Source: Candidatus Methanovorans sp. (lineage in GTDB: Archaea; Halobacteriota; Methanosarcinia; Methanosarcinales; Methanosarcinaceae). From it: 46,554 nucleotides of DNA. Shown in pieces: positions 9,127-16,882 of this stretch. Position numbers and translations under genes: made by a program. Below the pieces are notes generated by a model. The model did not search any database. It was not told the DNA's origin and was given only the letters and a program-made list of their open reading frames with translations. Numbering within the stretch: position 1 is the first letter of the stretch; each line of letters begins with the position of its first letter. Location: contig DQIP01000228.1 of NCBI GenBank assembly GCA_020793565.1, positions 1 through 46,554 of the forward strand, in the 5' to 3' direction.

Positions 9127-9624
9127 TTACACATTAATAGTTATTCCGAAAACATTCTCAAAAGTGTCATATTTTTTGCGAGCATTATAAAGATACTGGC
9201 GAACGCATTCATCACCCTTTGCACGTGAAAACATAGCATTGATCTCCGCAGGAGAGAATATTGTTTGTAGTTGTTTCATAGGAATATTTTTTAATAATTT
9301 AAAGTTTGCACAAACATCAGATCTGCGATCTTCTTGCAAACCACAACCCACATTCTCGTTCTGGATATTTTCCGACAAAAAGTGAGAGATAACAATCTCA
9401 TCCAGCCATATCCAATCGACATTATAGATATTTGCAGAAATTAAATTACAACTAGAACATTTTGCCACTATTACCAGATCATCAAATGAATGATAACTAA
9501 TACTTAATAGATTTGCAGCACATGCACTACAAACCCCGATCTCATTTTTTTCAATATTATATGCCGGAATGCTATTTCTATCGATGTACAAAACGTTATT
9601 TTTGAGATCATATCCATAGTTCAT
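9127..9624 (-). CDS. Unknown protein with a four-cysteine zinc-ribbon-like core
   Basis: A 165-residue protein that I do not recognise. Two CxxC pairs (GVCSACAAN and AKCSSCNLI) about 25 residues apart, near residues 31-60, suggest a zinc ribbon. The C-terminal part (KQLQTIFSPAEINAMFSRAKGDE) is helical and charged. The ATG at 9624 is preferred because AGGTGA sits five bases upstream; a GTG three codons further up lies within that ribosome binding site. An exact 18-bp palindrome lies about 40 bp upstream. It diverges from two small helix-turn-helix-like genes, so a regulatory role is possible but unproven. Confidence 0.6.
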   Translation of the reverse strand: MNYGYDLKNNVLYIDRNSIPAYNIEKNEIGVCSACAANLLSISYHSFDDLVIVAKCSSCNLISANIYNVDWIWLDEIVISHFLSENIQNENVGCGLQEDRRSDVCANFKLLKNIPMKQLQTIFSPAEINAMFSRAKGDECVRQYLYNARKKYDTFENVFGITINV

Positions 9625-9663
9625 AAAATTCACCTATGCAAATCTACAATATGTCTTTTCAAT

Positions 9664-9681
9664 ATATCACAATTGTGATAT
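9664..9681. promoter_or_regulatory. Exact 18-bp palindrome, candidate operator
   Basis: ATATCACAATTGTGATAT is a perfect palindrome. It lies about 40 bp upstream of the start of the zinc-ribbon gene, where an archaeal TATA box or an operator would be expected. The divergent DUF2551-like gene or its neighbour could encode the binding protein; this is inference. Confidence 0.5.
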
Positions 9682-9724
9682 GCCGACCTGAAAAATGAGA
9701 GTTGGAATTAGATTCATTTTCTTG

Positions 9725-9786
9725 TAGTATATAATCTATAGGATTATGTATTCCGAGTTAATCCGACCGTAGGGAAGATTTTCTTG
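9725..9786 (-). repeat. 62-bp two-hairpin repeat, copy 4
   Basis: Reverse orientation, with boundaries 62 bp apart (CTTG at 9721 and at 9783). Read on the minus strand, hairpin 1 is AATCT/GGATT, a T-G wobble in place of C-G, with inner CC/GG and loop TAC. It lies in the divergent intergenic region ahead of the gene at 9865. Confidence 0.8.
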
Positions 9787-9864
9787 CGCCATCATCGATC
9801 ATTAATTTACAAACATATATATAGTGTATCACACAAATATAATATGAATTAGGAGGTATCACTC

Positions 9865-10188
9865 GTGAGTTCCATCCGATCTAAAATAAAACGGCGTTTA
9901 GAAAAGTTCATTGAACTTGATGCAAATGGCGTTCGCAGTTACATTTTATCTGTTTTTTTGAAAGTCAAAAAGACTACTGTTGACACCTTATACGAAACCA
10001 TTGCAAAGAAACATGAGGTTAGTCGAAGTGCAGTAGCATCCATGGTAGGATATATCCATTCCAAACTTGGAATACTAAGGGCACACAAAGAATCATACAA
10101 AACACCAATCGTCTATTCTTTGAAAGAAGACTATGTCGATATGATAAAAGCGGTACTTAATTCCAGTCCCTCAACCATTGCCACTTAA
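9865..10188 (+). CDS. DUF2551-like small helix-turn-helix protein
   Basis: A 107-residue protein resembling the DUF2551 family found in Methanosarcina relatives. It is basic and mostly helical. The segment TVDTLYETIAKKHEVSRSAVASMVGYIHSKLGIL (residues about 37-70) has the spacing of a winged helix-turn-helix, so DNA binding is likely. The GTG at 9865 is supported by a strong ribosome binding site, AGGAGGTATC, at 9851-9860. It precedes another small helix-turn-helix-like gene by 25 bp and is probably co-transcribed with it. Target genes are unknown; the palindrome at 9664-9681 is one candidate site. Confidence 0.65.
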   Translation: MSSIRSKIKRRLEKFIELDANGVRSYILSVFLKVKKTTVDTLYETIAKKHEVSRSAVASMVGYIHSKLGILRAHKESYKTPIVYSLKEDYVDMIKAVLNSSPSTIAT

Positions 10189-10213
10189 ATAGTAACAGCA
10201 AGTTTGAGATGTT

Positions 10214-10615
10214 ATGACACTTGTTAAGGATGCACCCAGAACATCCACTACACTTATTGTACGTTCCGATGCAAACGCTCGCATAACCCATTCTAAAGAC
10301 CCGTTTTACAATTTTATGCGCAGATTGTTCCAGGAGGATACAACTGCTGCACGGGGACAGATGTTTCTCACAATGATTGAAAACCGACAGCAAAGCGGCA
10401 ATCCTATCAAAACCAGTGAATGGCAAGAGATACTCGAAGAACTTGACATCGGACGCGCATCATTTTATTCAATGCGGAATAAACTTCTGGGCGCAGGGCT
10501 GATCAGTAACAAAAACCGCGAGTACCGTTTATCGGGTCAGTTCAGTAAAGACCTCACAGATATGGCAAAATGGTGGTGGTCAGTCATGCTGGATGAAAAT
10601 CCCGATAACCTATGA
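10214..10615 (+). CDS. Small winged-helix-like protein of unknown function
   Basis: A 133-residue protein that I do not recognise as a named family. Residues about 62-105 (KTSEWQEILEELDIGRASFYSMRNKLLGAGLI) look like a winged helix-turn-helix. The C-terminus is rich in tryptophan (MAKWWWSVML). It follows the DUF2551-like gene closely and probably shares its promoter. A DNA-binding or transcription-related role is inferred from the fold alone. Confidence 0.55.
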   Translation: MTLVKDAPRTSTTLIVRSDANARITHSKDPFYNFMRRLFQEDTTAARGQMFLTMIENRQQSGNPIKTSEWQEILEELDIGRASFYSMRNKLLGAGLISNKNREYRLSGQFSKDLTDMAKWWWSVMLDENPDNL

Positions 10616-10775
10616 CCAGGTTACAATTAATAGCATAGAATTAATCGATGCAAGTGGCACATTCCACACCATAAAAATACAAACCCAGGCAACAATTCGA
10701 TTTTCTTTTCTACTGTTGCACACCAACCGATAGATTAATACAGTACTTTTGCAATTAAGGTGATGCATTCGTATT

Positions 10776-10851
10776 AGCCCGGTAGTGTAGTGGTCAATCA
10801 TGCAGGACTCTGGATCCCGCAACCTCGGTTCGAATCCGTGCCGGGCTACCA
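10776..10851 (+). tRNA. tRNA-Gln (anticodon CUG), CCA encoded
   Basis: The acceptor stem AGCCCGG pairs with CCGGGCT at 10841-10847, followed by discriminator A and an encoded CCA. The anticodon loop CTCTGGA carries CTG at 10810-10812. The T-loop TTCGAAT is present. Two stems contain a mismatch: A10804-C10818 in the anticodon stem, and a T-T pair in the T stem. Archaea make Gln-tRNA by amidating Glu-tRNA, so this tRNA would be charged with Glu first. Probably functional despite the mismatches. Confidence 0.9.
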
Positions 10852-10993
10852 AATAATTTTGCACATAATATTAGTTATTTGATGCTGATTTTAATGAATA
10901 TGATGTGAGCGGGTAGTTTGTAAATCTTCTAATTTCATCAAATCACCTAATATCAATCTTTAAAAAAAATGAGTGTTAAATATCAGTTTCTCG

Positions 10994-11056
10994 TTGTACA
11001 TAATCTATAGGATTATGCAGTCCGAGTTAATCTGAGCGTTAGCGAAGATTTTCTCG
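10994..11056 (-). repeat. 63-bp two-hairpin repeat, copy 5
   Basis: Reverse orientation between CTCG at 10990-10993 and CTCG at 11053-11056. Read on the minus strand, hairpin 1 is CGAG/CTCG, AATCT/AGATT, inner GC/GC and a four-base loop TAAC. The T-A pair replaces the C-G of other copies, and the longer loop accounts for the extra base. It lies downstream of the aminotransferase stop. Confidence 0.8.
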
Positions 11057-11128
11057 CCCATAACGGCCGGCCGTATGATGTAGGAAAATCAGCACGTTTA
11101 CACAATGTCGATTGAAAACACTTAAAAC

Positions 11129-12310
11129 TCAAATTTTCAGCCCATCAACAAAATCGCCGATCCTGTCAAGTGCAGTATGGATATTTTCCCTTGATGCCGC
11201 ATACGAACAACGCAGGAAACCGACTCCTGCTTTCCCAAATACATCACCTGGAACAGTTGCCACTTTTTGCTCGCTTAGGAGTCCTTCTGCGAAATCAACT
11301 GATGTAAGACCTGTGCTTGAAATTAACGGGAACGCATAAAATGCGCCTTTTGGTTCAAAGCATTCAAGTCCTAGTTTATTCAGTCCCCCAACAATGAGAT
11401 GCCGCCTCCGGTCATATTCGCGCACCATTTTTTGCATTTCCTCATCGCCGTTTTTGAGCGCTTCGATCGCTCCGACCTGGGCAGTTGTAGGTGCGCAAAG
11501 CATAGTATACTGGTGGATCAGCATCATCGAGTCAATGATCTCAGGTGCCGCAAGTGCGTATCCAATCCTGAAGCCTGTCATTGCATGGGATTTTGAAAAA
11601 CCATTCAACAGTATCGTGCGTTCGCGCATGCCTTCAAGTGATGCAAAACATGTGTGAACCCCATCATAGGTCAGGCAGTCATATACTTCATCCGATATAA
11701 TCATAAGATCGTGTTCAACAATAACATCCGCAATGGATTCCAGGGAATCCTTGTCCATCACAGCACCAGTTGGATTATTGGGATAATTGATTATAACAGC
11801 CTTTGTCCTATCTGTGATCACATTTTCCAGTTCCCCGGGGGTCACCCTGAAATCATTTGACATTTTTGTGGAAACCGGCACAGGCACACCGCCTGCAAAG
11901 ATAATTGATGGAACATATGAAACATACGATGGCTGCACCACAATGACCTCATCACCCGGATTGATAATTGCCCGGATAGCAATGTCCAGCGCTTCACTCA
12001 CACCAGTGGTGATAAGTGATTCAGATTCCGGATCATAGTCAACACTGTATTTTTGAGAATATGATTTTGAGATGTCCTCCCGCAGTTCCAAAAATCCGTA
12101 ATTAGAAGTATAAGCAGTTTCCCCCTGCCCAATTGAATGAATACATGCATCACGGATATGCCACGGAGTAATAAAATCCGGCTCACCCACACCAAGTGAG
12201 ATCACATCATCCATCTCTGAAACAAGGTCAAAAAAACGACGTATACCAGATGGCGGCACGGTTTTCAGGTGCTCTGCAACAAAAGCAGAAGGATCACATC
12301 GTTCTCTCAT
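11129..12310 (-). CDS. Class I/II pyridoxal-phosphate aminotransferase (aspartate aminotransferase-like)
   Basis: A 393-residue fold-type I aminotransferase. NYPNNPTG at 175-182, Asp207 in SDEVYD, and Lys240 in NGFSKSHAMTGFRIGY provide the cofactor site; Lys240 would form the Schiff base. A conserved Arg near the C-terminus (FLRCSYAAS) would bind the substrate carboxylate. The closest groups are aspartate or aromatic aminotransferases of archaea; the substrate cannot be settled from sequence. The ATG at 12310 has GGAGT eight bases upstream. The Lrp-type regulator gene ends 36 bp upstream on the same strand, a pairing that suggests amino-acid-responsive control. Confidence 0.9.
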   Translation of the reverse strand: MRERCDPSAFVAEHLKTVPPSGIRRFFDLVSEMDDVISLGVGEPDFITPWHIRDACIHSIGQGETAYTSNYGFLELREDISKSYSQKYSVDYDPESESLITTGVSEALDIAIRAIINPGDEVIVVQPSYVSYVPSIIFAGGVPVPVSTKMSNDFRVTPGELENVITDRTKAVIINYPNNPTGAVMDKDSLESIADVIVEHDLMIISDEVYDCLTYDGVHTCFASLEGMRERTILLNGFSKSHAMTGFRIGYALAAPEIIDSMMLIHQYTMLCAPTTAQVGAIEALKNGDEEMQKMVREYDRRRHLIVGGLNKLGLECFEPKGAFYAFPLISSTGLTSVDFAEGLLSEQKVATVPGDVFGKAGVGFLRCSYAASRENIHTALDRIGDFVDGLKI

Positions 12311-12346
12311 GAGTGTTTACTCCATGTATTAATGAAAAAATGATAA

Positions 12347-12838
12347 TTACGGTGATATCTGCAAACGTTTTATATGTTCCGTCTCATACAATATCACACC
12401 ATCTTCCTTGTATGTCTTTAAAACAAAATGTGTAGTGGTGCCCTGAACCTGGTCGAGTGTTGCGATCTTCCCTGCTACAAAAAATGCAACTTCTTTCATC
12501 GACCTGCCACGGATAGTTAGTGAGAGATCATGCCCACCTGAGAGAAGCCTTACCGAGCGCACTTGCGGAAACTTGTACAAACACTCTGCGATTGCCTGAT
12601 AGCCAAGTTTGCGCTCAAGCGTAACCTTGAGTTCAATTATTGCATGAACAAATTCCTCACCAGCTAATTCCCAGTCAATGATGGTCTTGTACTTGCGGAT
12701 AATTCCGCTTTTCTCAAATTGTTCTATGCTCTTTGTTACATTATCAATAGTCATGCCAGTAAGGTTTGCGATCTCTTTTGGAGTAACTTTTGCATTATCT
12801 TCAAGGATCTCCAGTATATGTTGTACCTGTTTGTCCAT
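12347..12838 (-). CDS. Lrp/AsnC family transcriptional regulator
   Basis: A 163-residue protein with an N-terminal helix-turn-helix (TPKEIANLTGMTIDNVTKSIEQFEKSGIIRKY, about residues 18-50) and a C-terminal RAM/AsnC ligand-binding domain (VHAIIELKV...VRSVRLLSGGHDLSLTIRG). The architecture and length match feast/famine regulators, which form octamers and sense amino acids. GGTGA precedes the ATG at 12838. It is the promoter-proximal gene of a pair with the aminotransferase and may regulate it and itself. Confidence 0.92.
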   Translation of the reverse strand: MDKQVQHILEILEDNAKVTPKEIANLTGMTIDNVTKSIEQFEKSGIIRKYKTIIDWELAGEEFVHAIIELKVTLERKLGYQAIAECLYKFPQVRSVRLLSGGHDLSLTIRGRSMKEVAFFVAGKIATLDQVQGTTTHFVLKTYKEDGVILYETEHIKRLQISP

Positions 12839-12923
12839 ACTTTTTCACCACATATGATTTTTTAAATAATGTTAGTCTGTTTTGTTGATATGTTTTAACC
12901 CCAAAACACCCGAAAAAATAACA

Positions 12924-12953
12924 ATAGAAAGAAAAGAAAAGAAAAGAAAAAAT
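12924..12953 (-). terminator. T-rich termination tract after ribosomal protein S8e
   Basis: On the plus strand the stretch is GAAAGAAAAGAAAAGAAAAG, so the S8e transcript would contain repeated UUUUC runs just past its stop codon. Archaeal RNA polymerase terminates at U-rich tracts without needing a hairpin. No stem is seen. Confidence 0.5.
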
Positions 12954-12963
12954 AGTTGAGTGC

Positions 12964-13341
12964 TTACCCAACCAATATTGCGTTAACAACACCATCCTGT
13001 CCGGGACGGCTTGTTACTCTTGCATTACCGAGTGCAGTCTGGATTATCGCACCTTTTGTAATAATATTTCGCCTGATGTGATGTTCATTTGCAGCGTTGT
13101 CAATAACATTTTCGATCGGACTTGTCACGGTTTTACCATCAGCCGGATTAGTCACATTTACAATGTTGCACTGAAGGAGCCTGACTTTTCGATTTCCGCC
13201 TTTTGTAGAAATGATTTTCCTTTTTGTCTCATTAACGTGTGTATCAGCAGATTCCCTGCCAATCTCAAACTTTCTCCTGCTGCGTGCAGCCCTTATCTTA
13301 CCACCAGTATATGTCCTTCTTGATCTTCCTTGCCATCTCAT
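12964..13341 (-). CDS. rps8e: 30S ribosomal protein S8e
   Basis: A 125-residue basic protein with the S8e signature near the start ([17 protein letters not shown] and RRKFEIGRE). It ends with the archaeal pattern [24 protein letters not shown]. It belongs to the small ribosomal subunit of archaea and eukaryotes. The ATG at 13341 has GAGGA seven bases upstream. It appears monocistronic, with a T-rich tract after its stop. Confidence 0.96.
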   Translation of the reverse strand: MRWQGRSRRTYTGGKIRAARSRRKFEIGRESADTHVNETKRKIISTKGGNRKVRLLQCNIVNVTNPADGKTVTSPIENVIDNAANEHHIRRNIITKGAIIQTALGNARVTSRPGQDGVVNAILVG

Positions 13342-13679
13342 TTATATATCCTCTATATTTAATTGTGAATTTAAGTAAGTTTTAAGTTAAGATTATAGCT
13401 TAAATAAGCGTTCATAACATTTCAGATGTGCACAAAAATGCTGTTATCAAAGCTAATTTAAGTTTAAGTTTAAATTTAAGTTAAGTTTTATTCTTAATTT
13501 TTATTAATTGCAAGTTTTTTATGTTTGCAGATATCATATTTATAGACTCCTTTACTAATAGGATTATATATCAAGGTTTCGAGTGACAAACGCCGTGTGT
13601 GCTTGTTCATTGCTGAACATTCAATTTACCAATATACTTGCAGTAACTAATAAGTAATTGTAACCACTTAATTATATCC
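13342..13679. other. AT-rich intergenic region between divergent S8e and RNase Z genes
   Basis: No gene is seen. Positions about 13370-13500 contain many irregular copies of TTTAAGTT/TTAAGT, a low-complexity tract. Promoters of both flanking genes must lie here. Confidence 0.6.
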
Positions 13680-14594
13680 ATGCTTCGTGTAATATTTCTT
13701 GGAACCGGAGGTTCATTGCCAACTCCTAATCGAAATCCTTCAGGGATAATGGTCAACAGGGAAGGAGAACTCATGTTATTTGATTGTGGTGAAAGCACAC
13801 AGCAGCAAATGATGAGGGCAAAGACTGGCATGATGGCATTATCTTCGATTTTTATTACACATTTTCATGCAGATCACATACTTGGAATTCCAGGGCTTGT
13901 CCAGACCATGTCATTCCACGGACGTACAGAACCCCTGACTATCTATGGACCTCACTGGGTAAGAGAATTTACGGAATTATTGGTTGCACTTGGATACTAC
14001 AAATTGAAATATGAGATCAAAACAGTGCAGTTAGAACCCGGGGATGTCATCAAGCGTGATGGCTATTCCATACATGTTTTAAAAACGGAACATAGTGTCC
14101 CAAGCATTGGCTATGCGCTTGTTGAGGATAAACGTATGGGTAAGTTCAACCGCAAAAAAGCCGTTGAACTTGGTGTGCCGCCGGGACCACTGTTCTCAAA
14201 ACTTCACCGTGGGGAATCAATAGAAGTTGATGGTAAAATTATCCATTCAAAAGATGTTGTTGCAGACTCGCGAAAAGGCAGGACTATTGTCTATAGTGGA
14301 GATACACGTCCATGTGAGGGTGTTTTAAACGCCAGTCTGGACGCAGACCTACTAATCCACGATGGTACACTTTCGAATGAAAAATACGATCGTGCAGTAG
14401 AATCCATGCACTCAACCGCAGGTGAAGCTGCCGCACTTGCAAAGGAGGCAGGGGTGCATCACCTTGTACTGACACATATCAGTTCAAGGTACACAGATGA
14501 TACTGCACCCATATTCGAAGATGCTAAAAAGATATTTGAGAATGTAACGGTTGCGGATGACCTGATGGAGATCGAGGTTCCATATCGGAACTGA
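13680..14594 (+). CDS. rnz: Ribonuclease Z (tRNA 3'-endonuclease)
   Basis: A 304-residue metallo-beta-lactamase-fold enzyme that removes 3' trailers from precursor tRNA. The zinc motif HFHADH occupies residues 61-66. LGTGGSLPTPNRNPSG at the N-terminus is typical of RNase Z. Downstream ligands sit in TEHSVPSIGY, YSGDTRPC and LTHISSRY. KKAVELGVPPGPLFSKL corresponds to the substrate-recognition region following the flexible arm. Length is that of the short form. The tRNA-Gln here encodes CCA whereas the tRNA-Thr does not, so trailer removal followed by CCA addition is needed for at least some tRNAs. Confidence 0.95.
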   Translation: MLRVIFLGTGGSLPTPNRNPSGIMVNREGELMLFDCGESTQQQMMRAKTGMMALSSIFITHFHADHILGIPGLVQTMSFHGRTEPLTIYGPHWVREFTELLVALGYYKLKYEIKTVQLEPGDVIKRDGYSIHVLKTEHSVPSIGYALVEDKRMGKFNRKKAVELGVPPGPLFSKLHRGESIEVDGKIIHSKDVVADSRKGRTIVYSGDTRPCEGVLNASLDADLLIHDGTLSNEKYDRAVESMHSTAGEAAALAKEAGVHHLVLTHISSRYTDDTAPIFEDAKKIFENVTVADDLMEIEVPYRN

Positions 14595-14836
14595 CTGAAA
14601 AATATTCGATAAAACTCGGATTATAGTCAAAAACCAAACAATTTAAGCTATCTGTCAGGATTGCGGACTTCACGCTCTTTGCGATGACCAAAATCATACA
14701 CCACAAAGGACACTCACCCTTGTGGAGTTGAGTGTTGCTATGCCTGCGGACGTGCCAGACGGCAAGGGCACAAAGTGTTCTACATATATCAAAATATTAT
14801 GTTCTTGACTATAATTTGAAATATAATTATATACTA

Positions 14837-14899
14837 CAAAATAATCTTCGCTGACGCTCAGATCAACCCGGATTACATAATCCTATAGATTATGTACGA
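14837..14899 (+). repeat. 63-bp two-hairpin repeat, copy 6
   Basis: The unit of the long-loop subtype: AATCTTCGC...GCTCAGATC with loop TGAC. The terminal A-T pair of the outer stem is lost (GATC rather than GATT), and the CGAG boundary is degenerate (CAAA). The second hairpin TACATAAT/ATTATGTA is a perfect 8-bp stem. Confidence 0.75.
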
Positions 14900-14961
14900 C
14901 GAGAAAATCCTCCCTACGGTCGGATCAACCCGAACTACATACTCTTATAGATTATGTATAA
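14900..14961 (+). repeat. 62-bp two-hairpin repeat, copy 7
   Basis: The tandem partner of copy 6, between CGAG at 14900 and CGAG at 14962. Short-loop subtype with AATCC...GGATC and inner CC/GG. The pair thus combines one unit of each loop subtype. Confidence 0.8.
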
Positions 14962-14991
14962 CGAGAAAATAATCTGATACTGCTACTATAT

Positions 14992-15258
14992 TTAGATAAG
15001 TGTCCAGTCTATTTTTTCATTATCAGTATTATAGAGGGTAATTTCCATTTCTTTCTCTTCAAGGTCATAAGTTATTGGTTTTGCACCTACGTAAAGTGTA
15101 TCACCCGGATTAATTTCATTTTCATCTGCTTTAACCTTCCCGAAATATACACGACCGCCGGATTCAACATCCTCTACTGTAACGCCTTTCCACAGGAGAT
15201 TTTCAATTACATTGATCACTACACATTCAAACCTATCAGATTCACTTATTTCGCTCAT
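14992..15258 (-). CDS. Small acidic protein of unknown function
   Basis: An 88-residue acidic protein that I do not recognise. The pattern VVINVIENLLWKGVTVEDVESGGRVYFGKV suggests a small beta-rich fold, perhaps OB- or SH3-like, without cysteines, membrane segments or a signal peptide. It begins 47 bp beyond the stop of the AAA ATPase gene on the same strand and may be in its transcript. The ATG at 15258 follows AAAGGTGT. Confidence 0.6.
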   Translation of the reverse strand: MSEISESDRFECVVINVIENLLWKGVTVEDVESGGRVYFGKVKADENEINPGDTLYVGAKPITYDLEEKEMEITLYNTDNEKIDWTLI

Positions 15259-15305
15259 TTGATTACACCTTTTTCTGCATTATCACTTACTAATATATTT
15301 TCGAA

Positions 15306-16427
15306 TTATATATACATCCGGTTCACAACATCTGAATTGTTGTTTTTCTGTATTTTCAAAGCTATATCCACGAAATGTTGCCCTATTATTTTATCTTTAT
15401 CGTCAATGATTGCCTGGTGAAGTGCAGTTTTCAAGACTTTTTCAACAATATCCCTGCCTGACAAACCCGCTGTTAATTTTGCAAGTCCGGACAGGTCAAT
15501 ATCCTCGATGGGTAACGGGATTGTTGCAATATTCAATTCAATGATCCTGCGACGCTCGTTCTCATCAGGCAGCACGAATTCGATCTCTTCTTCAAACCTG
15601 CTGCGAACAGCAGGATCAAGAGCCTCAGCCCTGTTCGTGGCACCGATCGTGCATACGCCTGATCGTTCGGCAATGCCGTCCATTTCGGTTAGCAGTGCGT
15701 TGACGATCTCTGCAACATCGCCTCGCAATTCCTGATTTCTTCGATCAAGGGCAATAGCATCCAATTCATCGATGAATATGATACAGGGTGCCATTTCTTC
15801 CGCATGGTCATATAGTTGATGTATTTGCCGTGCACCTTCTCCCACATATTCCCCTATCAACTGGGTCGCTTTTACAGGAATTATCGGCACGTCGGTCTTG
15901 CTTGCAAGAGCTTTTGCAAGCATGGTCTTGCCGGTACCTGATGGCCCAAAGAATAATACGTTTCGTGGTGCCCATTTGCCGAATTGACCAGGTTTTTCCA
16001 GAAACCGCTCGATCAGGCGGCACTTGCGCCGGGCATTTTCCTGGCCGATCACATCATCAATACTGACATCACTCGTAAATTCGAGACCAGACATGTTGTT
16101 ATCCGCCTCTTGTACAATGATCGATGTCTGAAAACCGATTATTGATTCCGGTGGTTCAACATCAATGATCTTGTATGCGAAATCAGGATACATCCTGTGG
16201 TCGAACAGGTATTCATCCTTGCATGCCAGATAACCATTCCACTGCTGACGTGCGTAATGCTCAAACACATCCCTGTTCTCGACCTGGGGGTCATCATCCA
16301 GCATACCGCTTAATGGATATCCCATAGGTTTGATGGTGATATATTCTGCTGTGGATCCTGCAAAGTCAGTGCTCTGTTCCCGACTCTTATTATGATTTAC
16401 TCGTTGAACTGATCTAATTGATATCAA
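15306..16427 (-). CDS. Single-domain AAA ATPase (COG1223-like)
   Basis: A protein of up to 373 residues with one AAA module. Walker A GPSGTGKT is at about 161-168, Walker B IIFIDELDA follows, and sensor 1 and the arginine finger lie in GATNRAEALDPAVRSRFEEE. VIGQENARRKCRLI precedes the module, as in archaeal predicted ATPases of the COG1223 group. Residues about 35-110 form a family-specific N-terminal domain. The only in-frame start before residue 35 that I see is TTG at 16427; the ATG at residue 35 (16325) is a serious alternative. Its substrate is unknown. A 14-bp direct repeat lies 52-94 bp upstream of the TTG. Confidence 0.8.
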   Translation of the reverse strand: MISIRSVQRVNHNKSREQSTDFAGSTAEYITIKPMGYPLSGMLDDDPQVENRDVFEHYARQQWNGYLACKDEYLFDHRMYPDFAYKIIDVEPPESIIGFQTSIIVQEADNNMSGLEFTSDVSIDDVIGQENARRKCRLIERFLEKPGQFGKWAPRNVLFFGPSGTGKTMLAKALASKTDVPIIPVKATQLIGEYVGEGARQIHQLYDHAEEMAPCIIFIDELDAIALDRRNQELRGDVAEIVNALLTEMDGIAERSGVCTIGATNRAEALDPAVRSRFEEEIEFVLPDENERRRIIELNIATIPLPIEDIDLSGLAKLTAGLSGRDIVEKVLKTALHQAIIDDKDKIIGQHFVDIALKIQKNNNSDVVNRMYI

Positions 16428-16743
16428 CTCTTGAATTCAATTGTATTATGGTTGTTTGATAATAAAATAAAGTGATAATTAAAGATTACCCTCAAATAAA
16501 GCAACAGTTAAAGATTACCCTTAACCTGATGTAAAAAATCCCATAGTGTCAAGTTATGGCTGAATGGTTTTGCAACAAAATTTGGATAACTCATTATATC
16601 TAAAGTAGTGCAACGTATAAATCATGAAACATCGTAACATCTGAAGTGCTGCCAGAATCAAACGTTGCGACGACACATAAGACCACAGCAGATCTGGTTA
16701 TATAGCCATTAAAATAAAAGCCCCTTGCAACAAACTGCCAGGA
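16428..16743. other. Intergenic region upstream of the AAA ATPase gene
   Basis: No gene is seen. It holds the direct repeat at 16479-16521 and an AT-rich stretch, then about 200 bp of unremarkable sequence up to tRNA-Thr. Confidence 0.5.
16479..16521. promoter_or_regulatory. Two direct copies of TTAAAGATTACCCT, candidate operator
   Basis: The 14-mer TTAAAGATTACCCT occurs exactly at 16479-16492 and 16508-16521, 29 bp apart (about three helical turns). It sits 52-94 bp upstream of the first possible start of the AAA ATPase gene. Same-face spacing suggests cooperative regulator binding; the regulator is unknown. Confidence 0.45.
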
Positions 16744-16817
16744 AGCCGCCGGAGGGATTCGAACCCTCGGCCTGCTGATTACGAATCAGCCGCTATACCG
16801 GGCTAAGCCACAGCGGC
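16744..16817 (-). tRNA. tRNA-Thr (anticodon CGU)
   Basis: Read on the minus strand, acceptor GCCGCTG pairs with CGGCGGC (one T-G wobble), discriminator T, no encoded CCA. The anticodon stem GCTGA/TCAGC encloses TTCGTAA, with anticodon CGT at 16781-16783. The T arm GAGGG-TTCGAAT-CCCTC is perfect. It lies 65 bp beyond the trm5 stop on the same strand. Confidence 0.95.
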
Positions 16818-16882
16818 ACCAGATGTTCCTAATATCAATGTAATGATTTAATGATTTCGCTCACCCATACCAAAATTCCAGT

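Larger units (their letters stand above)
14595..14991. other. Convergent intergenic region rich in repeats
   Basis: No gene is seen. Positions 14711-14752 (CACTCACCCTTGTGGAGTTG onward) are a diverged inverted copy of 2840-2874. Two tandem hairpin units occupy 14837-14961. Confidence 0.6.

Noticed and set aside
16555-16590. TGGCTGAATGG near 16560 as another copy of the IS66-like end
   Set aside because: Only about 11 of 15 bases agree and the GTAA tip is missing.
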